Of a stretch of 64,000 bases of DNA, positions 9,550-18,768 are shown piece after piece. Origin of the DNA: Saccharomyces mikatae IFO 1815 (Eukaryota > Ascomycota > Saccharomycetes > Saccharomycetales > Saccharomycetaceae). The DNA is taken from positions 248,001 through 312,000 of the forward strand of contig NC_079269.1 of assembly GCF_947241705.1 (NCBI RefSeq), read 5' to 3'. The notes beneath the pieces were generated by a model, which was given only the letters and a program-made list of their open reading frames with translations, did no database searches and was not told where the DNA came from. Within the stretch, counting starts at the first letter, position 1. The number at the start of each line of letters is the position of its first letter. Made by a program: the position numbers and the translations under genes.

Positions 9550-10443
9550 TTACGGGGGAAAAATGTCTTCCCCAGTGAAACAAGAAAAAACTGGCGAGGG
9601 TAAATGGGGTGTCTCATGTAATTTTTCATTAAAATGCACAAGTGATCTCTTAATGTCATTTGACAAATCTCTTTGCTGAATGTTCTCAATTGTTGGCTGA
9701 ACAACTGAGCCTTTAAAGTCTTCATATGATTTGTATAGTGCACCCGAAAGCAACACCCAACTTTTAGAAATAGTACCAATGGGGTCCTTTTGGAATTTTT
9801 CGATCGTTAATGTGCTTGTAGCACTTGAATGGTTATTTTCGTCGAGGTTTCTTTCGGAGCTCAGACAGTTAGGAAATTTTTCGCAATCTTGGTAACTATC
9901 TGGGCCTACAACTTTTTCTGATAGTATAAATTCTGCCCCTTCGGAGTTGGTATTGTTATCAGATATTTCCCTTAATGCTCGAGCTTTTATTTTGTTCGTC
10001 GAACCATCTGTATACTGCTCGAAGTTACTGAACCCCAAATACATATTCTGATTTATATCATTATTGTGCACTTCATTGGCCAATCTTCTCCTATAACTTT
10101 TAGCAAACAAGTTATCATATTTTTCACATAACGGAACACCATTCTGTGCAACACCATTTTTCGACAGAAAAGAACCAAACCTGAAATTTCCGCTTTTCTC
10201 TACTCTCCTGATATCCCTTTCTTCAAAATTATTCATTGTTATCGACTTAACACAGAACATGTTTGAATCTAGCCCCCTCAAAATGTTTGCACAATTGACA
10301 CAAATAAATATACCGAAGCTACAAGAAACAAATTGAGGATTAATACTCTTGCATTCAAAACAATTGTTATTGCCAGAAAATTTCTTGGCACGTAACAGTC
10401 TCTTTCGATTTTCCGTATCTATACTATTTTCAAACAAACGCAT
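9550..10443 (-). CDS. SPS18: Sps18, sporulation-specific ArfGAP-like zinc-finger protein
   Basis: This 297-residue protein has an N-terminal C4 zinc finger of the ArfGAP type: Cys28, Cys31, Cys48 and Cys51 (CX2CX16CX2C). An Arg follows at the position of the ArfGAP arginine finger, although the usual preceding His is Leu. The rest is low-conservation and polar. Sps18 is the sporulation-specific duplicate of the Arf GAP Gcs1 (S. cerevisiae about 300 aa) and is made midway through sporulation. GAP activity has not been assumed here. It is divergent from SPS19 and shares its promoter. Confidence 0.92.
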   Translation of the reverse strand: MRLFENSIDTENRKRLLRAKKFSGNNNCFECKSINPQFVSCSFGIFICVNCANILRGLDSNMFCVKSITMNNFEERDIRRVEKSGNFRFGSFLSKNGVAQNGVPLCEKYDNLFAKSYRRRLANEVHNNDINQNMYLGFSNFEQYTDGSTNKIKARALREISDNNTNSEGAEFILSEKVVGPDSYQDCEKFPNCLSSERNLDENNHSSATSTLTIEKFQKDPIGTISKSWVLLSGALYKSYEDFKGSVVQPTIENIQQRDLSNDIKRSLVHFNEKLHETPHLPSPVFSCFTGEDIFPP

Positions 10444-10575
10444 AGCCCGTATAATTTTGGATTGATTTTATTCAATACTGCCCTCTGATTCTTGTATTAT
10501 AATTCTTAAAAAAAGAAACAGCTATGGTATTATAGCTAATCAATATTGTTTCTACTATGCCTTTTGGGCTTAAAC

Positions 10576-10584
10576 GTCACAAAA
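10576..10584 (+). promoter_or_regulatory. Mid-sporulation element (Ndt80 site) in the SPS18-SPS19 promoter
   Basis: GTCACAAAA contains the CACAAA core of the MSE in good context. Ndt80 binds MSEs to switch on middle sporulation genes. The site sits between two divergent genes that are both induced in sporulation. Confidence 0.75.
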
Positions 10585-10609
10585 TCATTGCAAAGGCGGC
10601 GCGCACCTA

Positions 10610-10632
10610 CGGAGTTAAGTAAAACTAGCCCG
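10610..10632 (+). promoter_or_regulatory. Oleate response element (Oaf1-Pip2 site) upstream of SPS19
   Basis: CGGAGTTAA is followed by 11 bases and then CCG, an exact fit to CGG-N3-TNA-N9-12-CCG. Oaf1-Pip2 binds such elements to induce peroxisomal beta-oxidation genes on oleate. It is about 130 bp upstream of the SPS19 ATG, as known for S. cerevisiae SPS19. Confidence 0.88.
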
Positions 10633-10764
10633 CCAGTATTGGAGTTTTGCTAAGTTAATACAGTATAAGAAAAAGGCAAACTTGAAGATAATCTAAAATG
10701 GAAAAAGGACATCTAAATTTTCGATTTTAAATTCTAGAGCTACACTACTGGAGTCATAAAAACT

Positions 10765-11643
10765 ATGAACGCTGGAAACACTTTGGACAGAAAATTCATA
10801 ACTGAGGGTTCATGGAGGCCTGATTTATTTAAGGGTAAAGTAGCATTTGTCACTGGCGGTGCTGGAACAATATGCCGTGTTCAAACAGAAGCCTTGGTTC
10901 TTCTCGGTTGTAAAGCAGCTATTGTAGGAAGAGATCTGGAAAGAACAGAAAAAGCCGCGAAGGGAATTTCTCAGTTGGCAGAAGACAAAGACGCAGTTTT
11001 GGCCATCGCAAACGTCGACGTTCGCAACTTTAAAGAAATGGAGAATGCGGTTAAAAAGACGATACAGAAATTTGGAAAGATCGACTTTGTTATTGCTGGC
11101 GCTGCTGGAAACTTCGTGTGCGATTTTGCAAACCTCTCTCCAAACGCCTTTAAATCAGTTATTGATATAGATTTACTGGGGAGTTTCAATACCGCGAAGG
11201 CATGCCTGAAGGAGCTAAAAAAGTCGAAGGGTTCCATCTTATTCGTCTCTGCTACTTTTCATTACTATGGTGTGCCATTTCAAGGCCATGTCGGTGCTGC
11301 TAAAGCTGGAATTGATGCTTTGGCTAAAAATTTAGCGGTCGAGTTGGGCCCTTTGGGTATACGTTCAAATTGCATTGCTCCGGGAGCTATTGACAATACA
11401 GAAGGCCTGAACAGATTGGCCGGGGGGGAATTTAAGGAAAAGGCTCTCGCAAAAATACCGTTGCAAAGACTAGGGTCAACAAGGGACATAGCGGAATCTA
11501 CAGTTTACATTTTTTCGCCCGCTGCATCGTATGTCACTGGTACTATCTTAGTGGTCGATGGTGGTATGTGGCATTTAGGAACTTATTTTGGACATGAGTT
11601 GTTTCCAGAATCCTTGATGAAGGGTATGATCTCCAAATTGTAA
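10765..11643 (+). CDS. SPS19: Sps19, peroxisomal 2,4-dienoyl-CoA reductase
   Basis: This 292-residue short-chain dehydrogenase has the cofactor loop TGGAGTI near residue 31. Its active-site helix reads HVGAAKA, so His takes the place of Tyr in the usual YxxxK, as is normal for the DECR2/dienoyl-CoA reductase branch. The C-terminus is SKL, a peroxisomal targeting signal type 1. It reduces 2,4-dienoyl-CoA with NADPH, an auxiliary step needed to break down fatty acids with double bonds at even positions, and it supports sporulation on such lipids. The oleate element and the mid-sporulation element upstream explain the two expression programmes. Confidence 0.97.
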   Translation: MNAGNTLDRKFITEGSWRPDLFKGKVAFVTGGAGTICRVQTEALVLLGCKAAIVGRDLERTEKAAKGISQLAEDKDAVLAIANVDVRNFKEMENAVKKTIQKFGKIDFVIAGAAGNFVCDFANLSPNAFKSVIDIDLLGSFNTAKACLKELKKSKGSILFVSATFHYYGVPFQGHVGAAKAGIDALAKNLAVELGPLGIRSNCIAPGAIDNTEGLNRLAGGEFKEKALAKIPLQRLGSTRDIAESTVYIFSPAASYVTGTILVVDGGMWHLGTYFGHELFPESLMKGMISKL

Positions 11644-11820
11644 TACGTATATGTTTTGAGTATTATTATTATATGAAACTTTCTTATATGCTTTTTGATA
11701 GTTAATTGTATATTCGATGAACTTTATATACAATGAGCTTACTACCGCTGTTAATTTTCTTACAACAATGATCTGTATGTTAGCCTTTTATTCTTTTCTC
11801 GTTTAATCAAGGAAAAAAAA

Positions 11821-14388
11821 TCATGTGCTTGCATTCATTTGGTCGACGGTTTTTTTAAATGCTAACTGATCACTAGAATAATGAGGATCGTTTTCAAAGT
11901 GTTCGATCTCAGAATGTAATCTTTTGACATTTTTAATGTCAATCTCTTCTAAGTGGTTTGAAGTGAATCCCTCTGATGATATATTTACTGAAACTTCATT
12001 ATCACCTTCAAGACTATTTTCGAAACTAGAATGATCGGGTTGATTTTCTTCCTCAATTTCTAGCATGTCTTGAATGAAAGGAATATCAGCTGCCTTTTTC
12101 AAAATGCTACCATAAGTTTGAACCAAGTATTTGTTTAAAATGGTGAAGTTCGTTCTATTGTTATTCGCGCTCACTCTAACGTTACTGACGTTGCTACTAT
12201 AAGTGCCATTATTCTCCTCTCTTCTGTTATGATGATTACCTTGATATGCTCTGCATTCCGTTATGATAATACGGAAAAAATCTTGAATGCATGAATTTGC
12301 AAGGTTGTTTTTATCTATGTTCTCCTGGAACAGTTTAAAAACTGAGGCATATAAATTTTTGGAAATCATATATCGATGATAGTATTTGTCATCGAGACAC
12401 ATAATGTTTTTAATGCACCTTACCGCTGTCAACCTCAGCTGCAACATATGATTACCGCCAACAAGTTCGCTGACCGAATCTAATATGCCATTTTCTAGTA
12501 TGAATCTCCGGGATAAAACACGATCGTGTTCAGTGCACACAAATGATACTAATTTTATTAAATGAATTAGCAAAAGATCGTCTTTTTTAGCCTTTTCTAT
12601 TTTTCCACTCATTTCTGGAGTGGTAGCCTTTTTAATCAATGGTCCAAACAGTATTGGAGCAATCTTGTTATAAAAATTTGCAAAGTATTCCATTACTTGA
12701 AATTCCGATTCGGATTCTGCCTCTAAATTATTCATATCATCACCGTTATAGTGATAGTTGTTTAAGTTAGTTGAATCTGAGTTTAAACCATAACCGAAAT
12801 TTGGGAAATCTTCCGATGTGTTTTTTGATTCATAACCAGACCTGCCCATGAGATCATACGAACCTTCACCGTTACCAAGGCATCCTTCTGGATGAAGCAA
12901 TGTGTTTAGCGCTTGCACAACTTGTTCTCTCAATCCCGGGCTCCTATCGGAAAGGAGGATCGTTGAAAGTATTGACAGTAGCTTAGAATCAGTGCTTGTG
13001 CTGTAATCGTGGGGATTGCTCCGAAGGGAAGACTTCACATTAGATGCTAATTTGTGTTGTTGTTTGAAAGAATCTTCATTTTGAACGTTGTGAATCAACA
13101 AAATGTCGTGTTCAATTATGGTAATAATCGTATCCGTAGCAAGAATCCGAGCATTACTATCCGTTTCCATATGAAATGCATAATCTAGAACTTTGAATAG
13201 ACCTTTTCGAACAAGTGTCTTATAAAATTTGGAACGATCAACTGCATCTAAATTGATCGACATTTGTACGCATTGTTGCAGAAGTCTGATGCCGTCTTTC
13301 CGTTTCTCTACAAACTTCTCTCTTATTGAGGGACTATCTGGAAGGGTATTGGTATTATAAAGCTCTATTAGTCTGTCCAAAAACGTTCCTACCTGAAGAA
13401 AGTCAATGATACATGTTTCTAAATCCATCACAATTTCTGAGATTAAGTTAAAATTATGATCGTCTAAAAATCGCACGAGCACCACATCTTTTAAGAACTG
13501 TAGACGGAAACACTTCTTCATTATTACTTTAAGGTCTTCATTTTCCAATGGAATAACTTCTTTGAAGTTGGGGCCTTTTGAACCCAAATATTTTCTATGA
13601 TTAGCCTTTGATGTTGGGTATTCCGTGTCGTATTCTAAGATCCCAACTATTCCCATGATTCTATCGTCCTCCACCATTGATTCCAATATATCCCTTTGGT
13701 TGTAAAGAATTAAAGTCTTGATTATATTACTTAACAAGAATAAATCTTTCGGTATTTTTTTTTCTTCCGCTTTGTGGAAATGTGATATCAAAGTATCGAT
13801 GTAATTGGACTGGAGAATAAACTCAATGGTTTCATTTTTCAAGAAATCGAAAGACGTATTCTCATTTAAGATCTTTAGAGCTTCTAGTAAAGTTTGGCCA
13901 TTTTGTTCAGAGTCGTTAGAGGGTAAAGTCACCGGACCTGTTATAATGTCGTGAACAGATCCAAGTCCATTGTCGCTAGATTTAACGGTAACTAAGGAAA
14001 TATTCGATTCTATGTTCCTTTGGACGTGGACAATGAATTCGCATAGGGTATCACATCCCATACTCTCTTCGAAACTCAGAGCTATATCTTTCCCTCCCAA
14101 ATCTTTCCAAACGATAAGCGTTTCTTCCTGCCGTTGGTATTCAATATTTCCTTCAAGTTTAGATTTTAATAGAGTTTCAGTCGGGGAGTCCTCATCAGAG
14201 ACAACAAGGTACGCAAATTTGCTTTCATCCACCTCCCCTATACAAAACCCTGTCCCTGTGTCTTTCCATTCGTTATTTTCTAGAATGTAGACTTTTACTC
14301 TCTTTGGTTCAGTGTTAACCGAAGTGGTTTGTTCGCTATCCTCATCCATCGGAGTTGGAGAAGTTGTTGGCGTACCTGGTAATGACAT
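11821..14388 (-). CDS. PSY2: Psy2, regulatory subunit 3 of protein phosphatase 4
   Basis: This 855-residue protein (S. cerevisiae about 858) has an N-terminal EVH1/Ran-binding-like domain at about 30-135, beginning near the [18 protein letters not shown] stretch. The conserved SMK-1 (DUF625) region with armadillo-like helices spans about 180-400 and continues to about 740, and the C-terminus is acidic. Psy2 guides the Pph3-Psy4 phosphatase to substrates such as Rad53, gamma-H2AX and Zip1, ending checkpoint signals and acting in meiotic pairing. The start is the first ATG, in a Ser/Thr/Pro-rich leader. It is transcribed in tandem with NNR1. Confidence 0.95.
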   Translation of the reverse strand: MSLPGTPTTSPTPMDEDSEQTTSVNTEPKRVKVYILENNEWKDTGTGFCIGEVDESKFAYLVVSDEDSPTETLLKSKLEGNIEYQRQEETLIVWKDLGGKDIALSFEESMGCDTLCEFIVHVQRNIESNISLVTVKSSDNGLGSVHDIITGPVTLPSNDSEQNGQTLLEALKILNENTSFDFLKNETIEFILQSNYIDTLISHFHKAEEKKIPKDLFLLSNIIKTLILYNQRDILESMVEDDRIMGIVGILEYDTEYPTSKANHRKYLGSKGPNFKEVIPLENEDLKVIMKKCFRLQFLKDVVLVRFLDDHNFNLISEIVMDLETCIIDFLQVGTFLDRLIELYNTNTLPDSPSIREKFVEKRKDGIRLLQQCVQMSINLDAVDRSKFYKTLVRKGLFKVLDYAFHMETDSNARILATDTIITIIEHDILLIHNVQNEDSFKQQHKLASNVKSSLRSNPHDYSTSTDSKLLSILSTILLSDRSPGLREQVVQALNTLLHPEGCLGNGEGSYDLMGRSGYESKNTSEDFPNFGYGLNSDSTNLNNYHYNGDDMNNLEAESESEFQVMEYFANFYNKIAPILFGPLIKKATTPEMSGKIEKAKKDDLLLIHLIKLVSFVCTEHDRVLSRRFILENGILDSVSELVGGNHMLQLRLTAVRCIKNIMCLDDKYYHRYMISKNLYASVFKLFQENIDKNNLANSCIQDFFRIIITECRAYQGNHHNRREENNGTYSSNVSNVRVSANNNRTNFTILNKYLVQTYGSILKKAADIPFIQDMLEIEEENQPDHSSFENSLEGDNEVSVNISSEGFTSNHLEEIDIKNVKRLHSEIEHFENDPHYSSDQLAFKKTVDQMNAST

Positions 14389-14893
14389 TACTCGTATTCT
14401 ACGTAAGTCTTGAATCTTTCTGCCAGAACACTCGTTTTGACTGCGGACAATAATATCGTTTTTACCTAATAATGAGAAACAAGTGAGTTCTCGATGAATT
14501 GTAATATTAATGTAATATGTTCTTTGTTTTTTTTTTTTTCAGTATGCGCGGGTCTTGAAAGTAATAGATCCTTTTGATTTACGTCAAGGGAGGTCGGAAA
14601 AATATTGTAAACTATGTTGCTATTGCAAACAATCTCTACTGCGCAATTCTGGTTATATCAACCTTGTAATTGCCCTTTGGGAAGAAGTGCTGGTTGGTCT
14701 TTCTTTTGTTTCTTCTTCGGATGAAACACCAAAGAAAAAAAAGACAGATAGAAAAAAGAAAAGATGGCGCGTCAGAAAAAGAAACGATAATTCTATATCA
14801 GCATAAAAAAGAATCAGGATAGGTAATTGTTCACAAAGTAAGCGGTTATATAACATTATTTATGTTTCGGAGTTATAGATGTGATGGCTTCCA
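14389..14893. other. PSY2 promoter / NNR1 3' gap
   Basis: This gap lies between two genes on the minus strand. It contains a T-tract at about 14527-14539, close upstream of PSY2 and likely a nucleosome-excluding stretch. A basic 83-codon frame on the plus strand (14555-14806) has no recognisable product and arises from A-rich sequence. Confidence 0.5.
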
Positions 14894-15634
14894 TCACAAT
14901 TTTAATATTTGGTCTGTGGATTCATATCCAAATGGCTCAAAGCCGTATTTATTAGCGAAATCTCGAGGAATGAATCTTCCCCCAACATAATGAGTTGTAA
15001 AGTTTTCTCTAATATGGTTGCTGCACGGTTTAGGCACGGTTAGAGAAACAAGTACGGCAGGGTTGATTGAGGGCTGTGAGATAGGACCTTTGTCAACGTC
15101 CCAGCCTGTGGGGACGTCCACTGAAACGATTGGGATACGATCTTGTAGTTTGCATAGTTCTTCGACAATGCTCTTGAATGGTTCTCTCATGGGGGGTTTG
15201 AAACTAAAGCCAAATATAGCATCCACAATACACAAAGTCTTTTCTGGCTTCAAATATTCCAGCCAGTTTTCCTCATCCTGAGATAGTATTGGAACTTTGA
15301 AGAAATTCAACTGGTGGACTAGTTGTTTGTAGAACTCAGTGCGCTCGCTCCTCTTGGGGTAATAAACAATAGGGTTGTAACCAAAAAGTTTTAGATGTCT
15401 TGCGCACACAAGGCCATCTCCACCATTGTTACCTGGGCCGGCTATAACAAATACATGCTTCCCCCTTTCCGTTTCAGTCTTTCCGCTCAGGGGAAACTGC
15501 CGACATACAGCCTGTGCGACACTAAACCCAGCTAATTCCATAAGCTGTTGTAAAGTGAATCCGATTTGAGGACCCATCAATTCTTTGTCAATTTCAGCAG
15601 CAAGCTTTGATGAAACAACTTTCAACGCAGACAT
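14894..15634 (-). CDS. NNR1: NAD(P)HX epimerase
   Basis: This 246-residue YjeF_N-domain protein starts at the ATG complementary to 15632-15634. It shows AGPGNNGGDGL (about residues 65-75), the catalytic/metal region VDAIFGFSFK, and SVDVPTGWDVDKG. The enzyme interconverts R and S forms of hydrated NAD(P)H so that the dehydratase can repair the S form. The length equals S. cerevisiae YNL200C (246 aa) and the sequence is highly conserved. The N-terminus is weakly amphipathic, compatible with mitochondrial or dual location. An inverted repeat about 170 bp upstream is listed separately. Confidence 0.95.
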   Translation of the reverse strand: MSALKVVSSKLAAEIDKELMGPQIGFTLQQLMELAGFSVAQAVCRQFPLSGKTETERGKHVFVIAGPGNNGGDGLVCARHLKLFGYNPIVYYPKRSERTEFYKQLVHQLNFFKVPILSQDEENWLEYLKPEKTLCIVDAIFGFSFKPPMREPFKSIVEELCKLQDRIPIVSVDVPTGWDVDKGPISQPSINPAVLVSLTVPKPCSNHIRENFTTHYVGGRFIPRDFANKYGFEPFGYESTDQILKL

Positions 15635-16119
15635 TCTTTTTTACAACAATTATACACCACTGTTTGAGATTTGATTTTTTAACAGTTTTATCCTTTTGGT
15701 AATAAGGATATCATAATCAATCACTTCTGGTCATTCCGTGCTCTTTGCATATTTTTTTTCATATATATATATATACTTGGGTTGATTCTCCATCCTTATT
15801 TTCATCGCCCCTTGTTCGCTCGTAGCGATGAAAAATAATCAATTGTGAGGCCTTATGTTAACGTAGCGTTAATCTTTAGAGGGCAGTTGCAAAAGAAAGA
15901 AGTTTGCTGTTTGGGTGGTTACCTGAAGGAAAACCCCTTTGTATTTTCTACATCAGGAAAAAAAAATCATTAGTTCGTAGTTACATAATAACGTCCGTTC
16001 ATTATAAAAGAATACAAGAAAAAGTAAGAAAGTAAATGACACTGTTAAAGGTTGATTCTACCACTGGTCTAAACTAAAATCAAAATATAAGGCAAAATAC
16101 GTTTAACGTTATTATTGTG
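15635..16119. other. NNR1 promoter / GCR2 3' gap
   Basis: This region contains an alternating TA tract (about 15763-15773) that could act as a TATA element for NNR1, and the inverted repeat at 15801-15832. The right part is AT-rich GCR2 3' sequence. Confidence 0.5.
15801..15832. repeat. Inverted repeat, TTCATCGC ... GCGATGAA
   Basis: Perfect 8-base arms at 15801-15808 and 15825-15832 are separated by 16 bases. The spacer itself contains a smaller palindrome CGCT-CGT-AGCG that overlaps the right arm. Each arm contains the PAC-like core GATGA/CATCGC. It lies about 170 bp upstream of NNR1. Confidence 0.7.
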
Positions 16120-17724
16120 TCACCTTTGTAAATCTCTTAGCATACTCCGAACACAGCCCATGTCCTCGATTAACATTTTCCTTAACCACTGCGTCTCTTG
16201 GCGTTGTAATTCCAATTCCCTTTCCAATTGTACAATTCTTTGTCCTTTCTCGGATATGATAGCATCATAAGCTTCTTTCAAAGGGCGTACCACAGCTTCT
16301 GTATCTATAGACGCCATATTATTCGGAGGATTTAGATCAACTTTCATCTGGGTGTTGGTTGTGTTTAGATTGGTATCCGGACCATCATTTATTAACGCAC
16401 CTTCTGCTGTACTTGTCATTGGTCTTTGCCTCTTATTCGTATTTGTTAGTTGTAGAAGTTCTTCTACTGCCTCGTCGTCCAGTGTATTAACGTCTAATGA
16501 ACCCAATGACCTTCGTTTCCATGAATGGGATCCATTATTTGTCATTGTATTATAGCCCATATTATTACCAGAAGTGTTAGGGTTTAGGTCTGTATGGCTC
16601 AGACCAAATTCGAATCCACCTGAACCAGGACTGGTTGGCTGTGTATAATACCCTGTTAATGAACGAGAATTGACATCTTGGGATAGCGTTTGCAGTCGCT
16701 TTTGTAGCTGCTGAGATAATGAGGGATCAAAAAGCATATTGGCACCTGGGTTGTTTATCGTTGTGTTACCAAATGTGCTCGTATCTGCCATGTTATTCCT
16801 CTCTTTATTGTTATTTTTATTATTTTTTCCATTTTTAACATTCTTAGCCACTCTAGTGCCTCTTTTTTTTGTTCGATTGTTCGTCAAGTTTTTATTTCCA
16901 TAGTTTTTGATGTTGTTTCCATTTCCGATGTTACCATTACTTCCATTATTGTTCCCATTGTTTGTTCCTTGCAAATCAGATGGAGAACCCTTGGTGGATG
17001 TATTTAAAGAGTTCCCCTTTCTACGTCCTTGAGTCAAAATCTGGCCCGTTTGGGGATCGAATACGCCAAATATGCTCATGGAGACTAGTCGCCATAATTC
17101 GTCGTTTTCCAACTCTGAGTCTGTCTTGATTTGCCAAAGTCTTCCATCCAAGCGACGGAAATATTTTGCGTAAGGGCTTGCCTCAAAACTTAGTTCAAGT
17201 TCCTTAATGATTTGTTGAAATCTCTGGTATAATTCGATTGCCGATTTCGGTGACGTTGATCTATCGTCAATCGATCCGGACGATAGTGTAGCGTTATACA
17301 GTTTTGATATCTTGGCAAAAAGTTGAGAATATTGAGCTTGTGTGTAAATTCCATTTGACGTTGTGCTAGAGTTTGCATTGTTGGCGGTGTTGGTAGGATT
17401 GCTTGTATTGCTTATGGCTGAGGTGGAACTTGAATTACCATTCGGCGTTACATTGGCACTATCAGAGTTAGTTTTCGCCAGCGCACTGCTACCGGCGCTA
17501 GTTATAATCTCATCGATATTAGGTGTACTATCAGACCCCATCAACCCTGATGGATTAGCAATCCCTGTTCCTGCCATCCCATTAACCATACCAGACGGTG
17601 TGTTCGTTGCTGTCTGCGGCGAGTTCGTAACACTTTGTAAAGAAGCGCCACTAATGACAGACTCATTTGAGAGTAAATTATAAGCTCTAATTATAAATAC
17701 ATCTAGCTTGGTTTGGTGATGCAT
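16120..17724 (-). CDS. GCR2: Gcr2, coactivator of glycolytic genes
   Basis: This 534-residue protein, the same length as S. cerevisiae Gcr2, has an N-terminal region rich in Ser, Thr and Asn (about 30-130), a conserved middle (about 130-240) and Asn/Gly-rich linkers. A C-terminal coiled coil (about 470-530) is rich in Glu, Gln and Leu and is the part that contacts Gcr1. Gcr2 does not bind DNA itself; it supplies activation to Gcr1-Rap1 at glycolytic and some ribosomal-protein promoters. The ATG at 17722-17724 begins MHHQTKLDVF. A basic Asn/Lys-rich stretch near 280-310 may act as a nuclear signal. Confidence 0.95.
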   Translation of the reverse strand: MHHQTKLDVFIIRAYNLLSNESVISGASLQSVTNSPQTATNTPSGMVNGMAGTGIANPSGLMGSDSTPNIDEIITSAGSSALAKTNSDSANVTPNGNSSSTSAISNTSNPTNTANNANSSTTSNGIYTQAQYSQLFAKISKLYNATLSSGSIDDRSTSPKSAIELYQRFQQIIKELELSFEASPYAKYFRRLDGRLWQIKTDSELENDELWRLVSMSIFGVFDPQTGQILTQGRRKGNSLNTSTKGSPSDLQGTNNGNNNGSNGNIGNGNNIKNYGNKNLTNNRTKKRGTRVAKNVKNGKNNKNNNKERNNMADTSTFGNTTINNPGANMLFDPSLSQQLQKRLQTLSQDVNSRSLTGYYTQPTSPGSGGFEFGLSHTDLNPNTSGNNMGYNTMTNNGSHSWKRRSLGSLDVNTLDDEAVEELLQLTNTNKRQRPMTSTAEGALINDGPDTNLNTTNTQMKVDLNPPNNMASIDTEAVVRPLKEAYDAIISEKGQRIVQLERELELQRQETQWLRKMLIEDMGCVRSMLRDLQR

Positions 17725-18768
17725 GATGTAAGTTTAACCTTTTCGTCCAATATTCTTCGTGTTCCTAGGTCCCTTTTGACTTCTGGTTGTTCTCCCATCC
17801 AGTCTACGGGTGAGAATGTGAAGAAAGCCGAATACAAACTCTAAGCACCTTTTTAGATGCGTCAATGATTACTATGTTTAACGGACAACCACTACAGTAG
17901 TCGCGGTACTTGAAGGAGAGAAGTCGTGAAAATTTTATTCTGGCCGAGCTGTTTAGAAAAATGAAAGTATAAAAATATTACCCGTGCGGAAGTTCCTTTA
18001 AGAAGGCATTCATATAAGCGACAAGTTTAGTATTAACAATGGAAGCTTGAAGAAATCAAACATTTTTTTAGCGCCGATCGCTTATGTTTAACTTGTTGTT
18101 GTAGCATAGAGTTGAAAATATTACATTGAAGTTGATACCGATATATACTTCTATAAAAATGAGTTGTGGAATAAAAGTAGGGCTAATACATATAATGGGG
18201 AGAATATCCCAAATTGGAGTTTTGAAAACAGGGAAAGGAATAAAAGTAAGCAGTATAAAGATAAAGATATTCTCTCTTCAAATTGATAGGCCTCCTAAGC
18301 ACTTGGCACTTTGATTACCATAATCACACTAAAGAATAAAATTCGGTAGTGGAAGCTTTCCCTCTCAGTCTTGCCCGCATTGGCGTAAACAAAATGAAAT
18401 AAATGGTCCACTGAAATCGATAAGAAAAGTTTCGGTTGCTATGAAAGCAATTTATAGGTTCCATAATGATGGTAAAAGAGAGATGGCGGGTTTTAGTCAT
18501 AGTACAATTCAATGTTAGAGGAAAACAAAAAATAACTGATATATGCACGTTGTAATGTAATAGTAAAAGACAATTCAGAATAATTGAAGAGAGAAAAGTA
18601 TTGTTATTGTTATTATTAGTCGGTTTAGAAAAAATTATTATAACAAATAATAAAAGAAAAAAAAAATGCGACAGAAATTATTATTCTTATTATAGTGAGG
18701 AAAAAGGAATAAAATAATGCATATTTGACATATGCAAGACAAAAAGAAGATGTTTGCAAAAACATTCT
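17725..18768. other. GCR2 promoter / WHI3 3' region
   Basis: Just over 1 kb separates two minus-strand genes. The left third is the GCR2 promoter. The right third (18540-18760) is extremely AT-rich and is probably the WHI3 3' UTR and terminator. Two short frames (18126-18314 plus, 18324-18548 minus) have no protein-like composition. I see no RNA gene. Confidence 0.5.

Noticed and set aside
9435-9779. 114-codon minus-strand frame overlapping the 3' end of SPS18
   Set aside because: It overlaps the well-supported SPS18 in another frame and has no recognisable domain.
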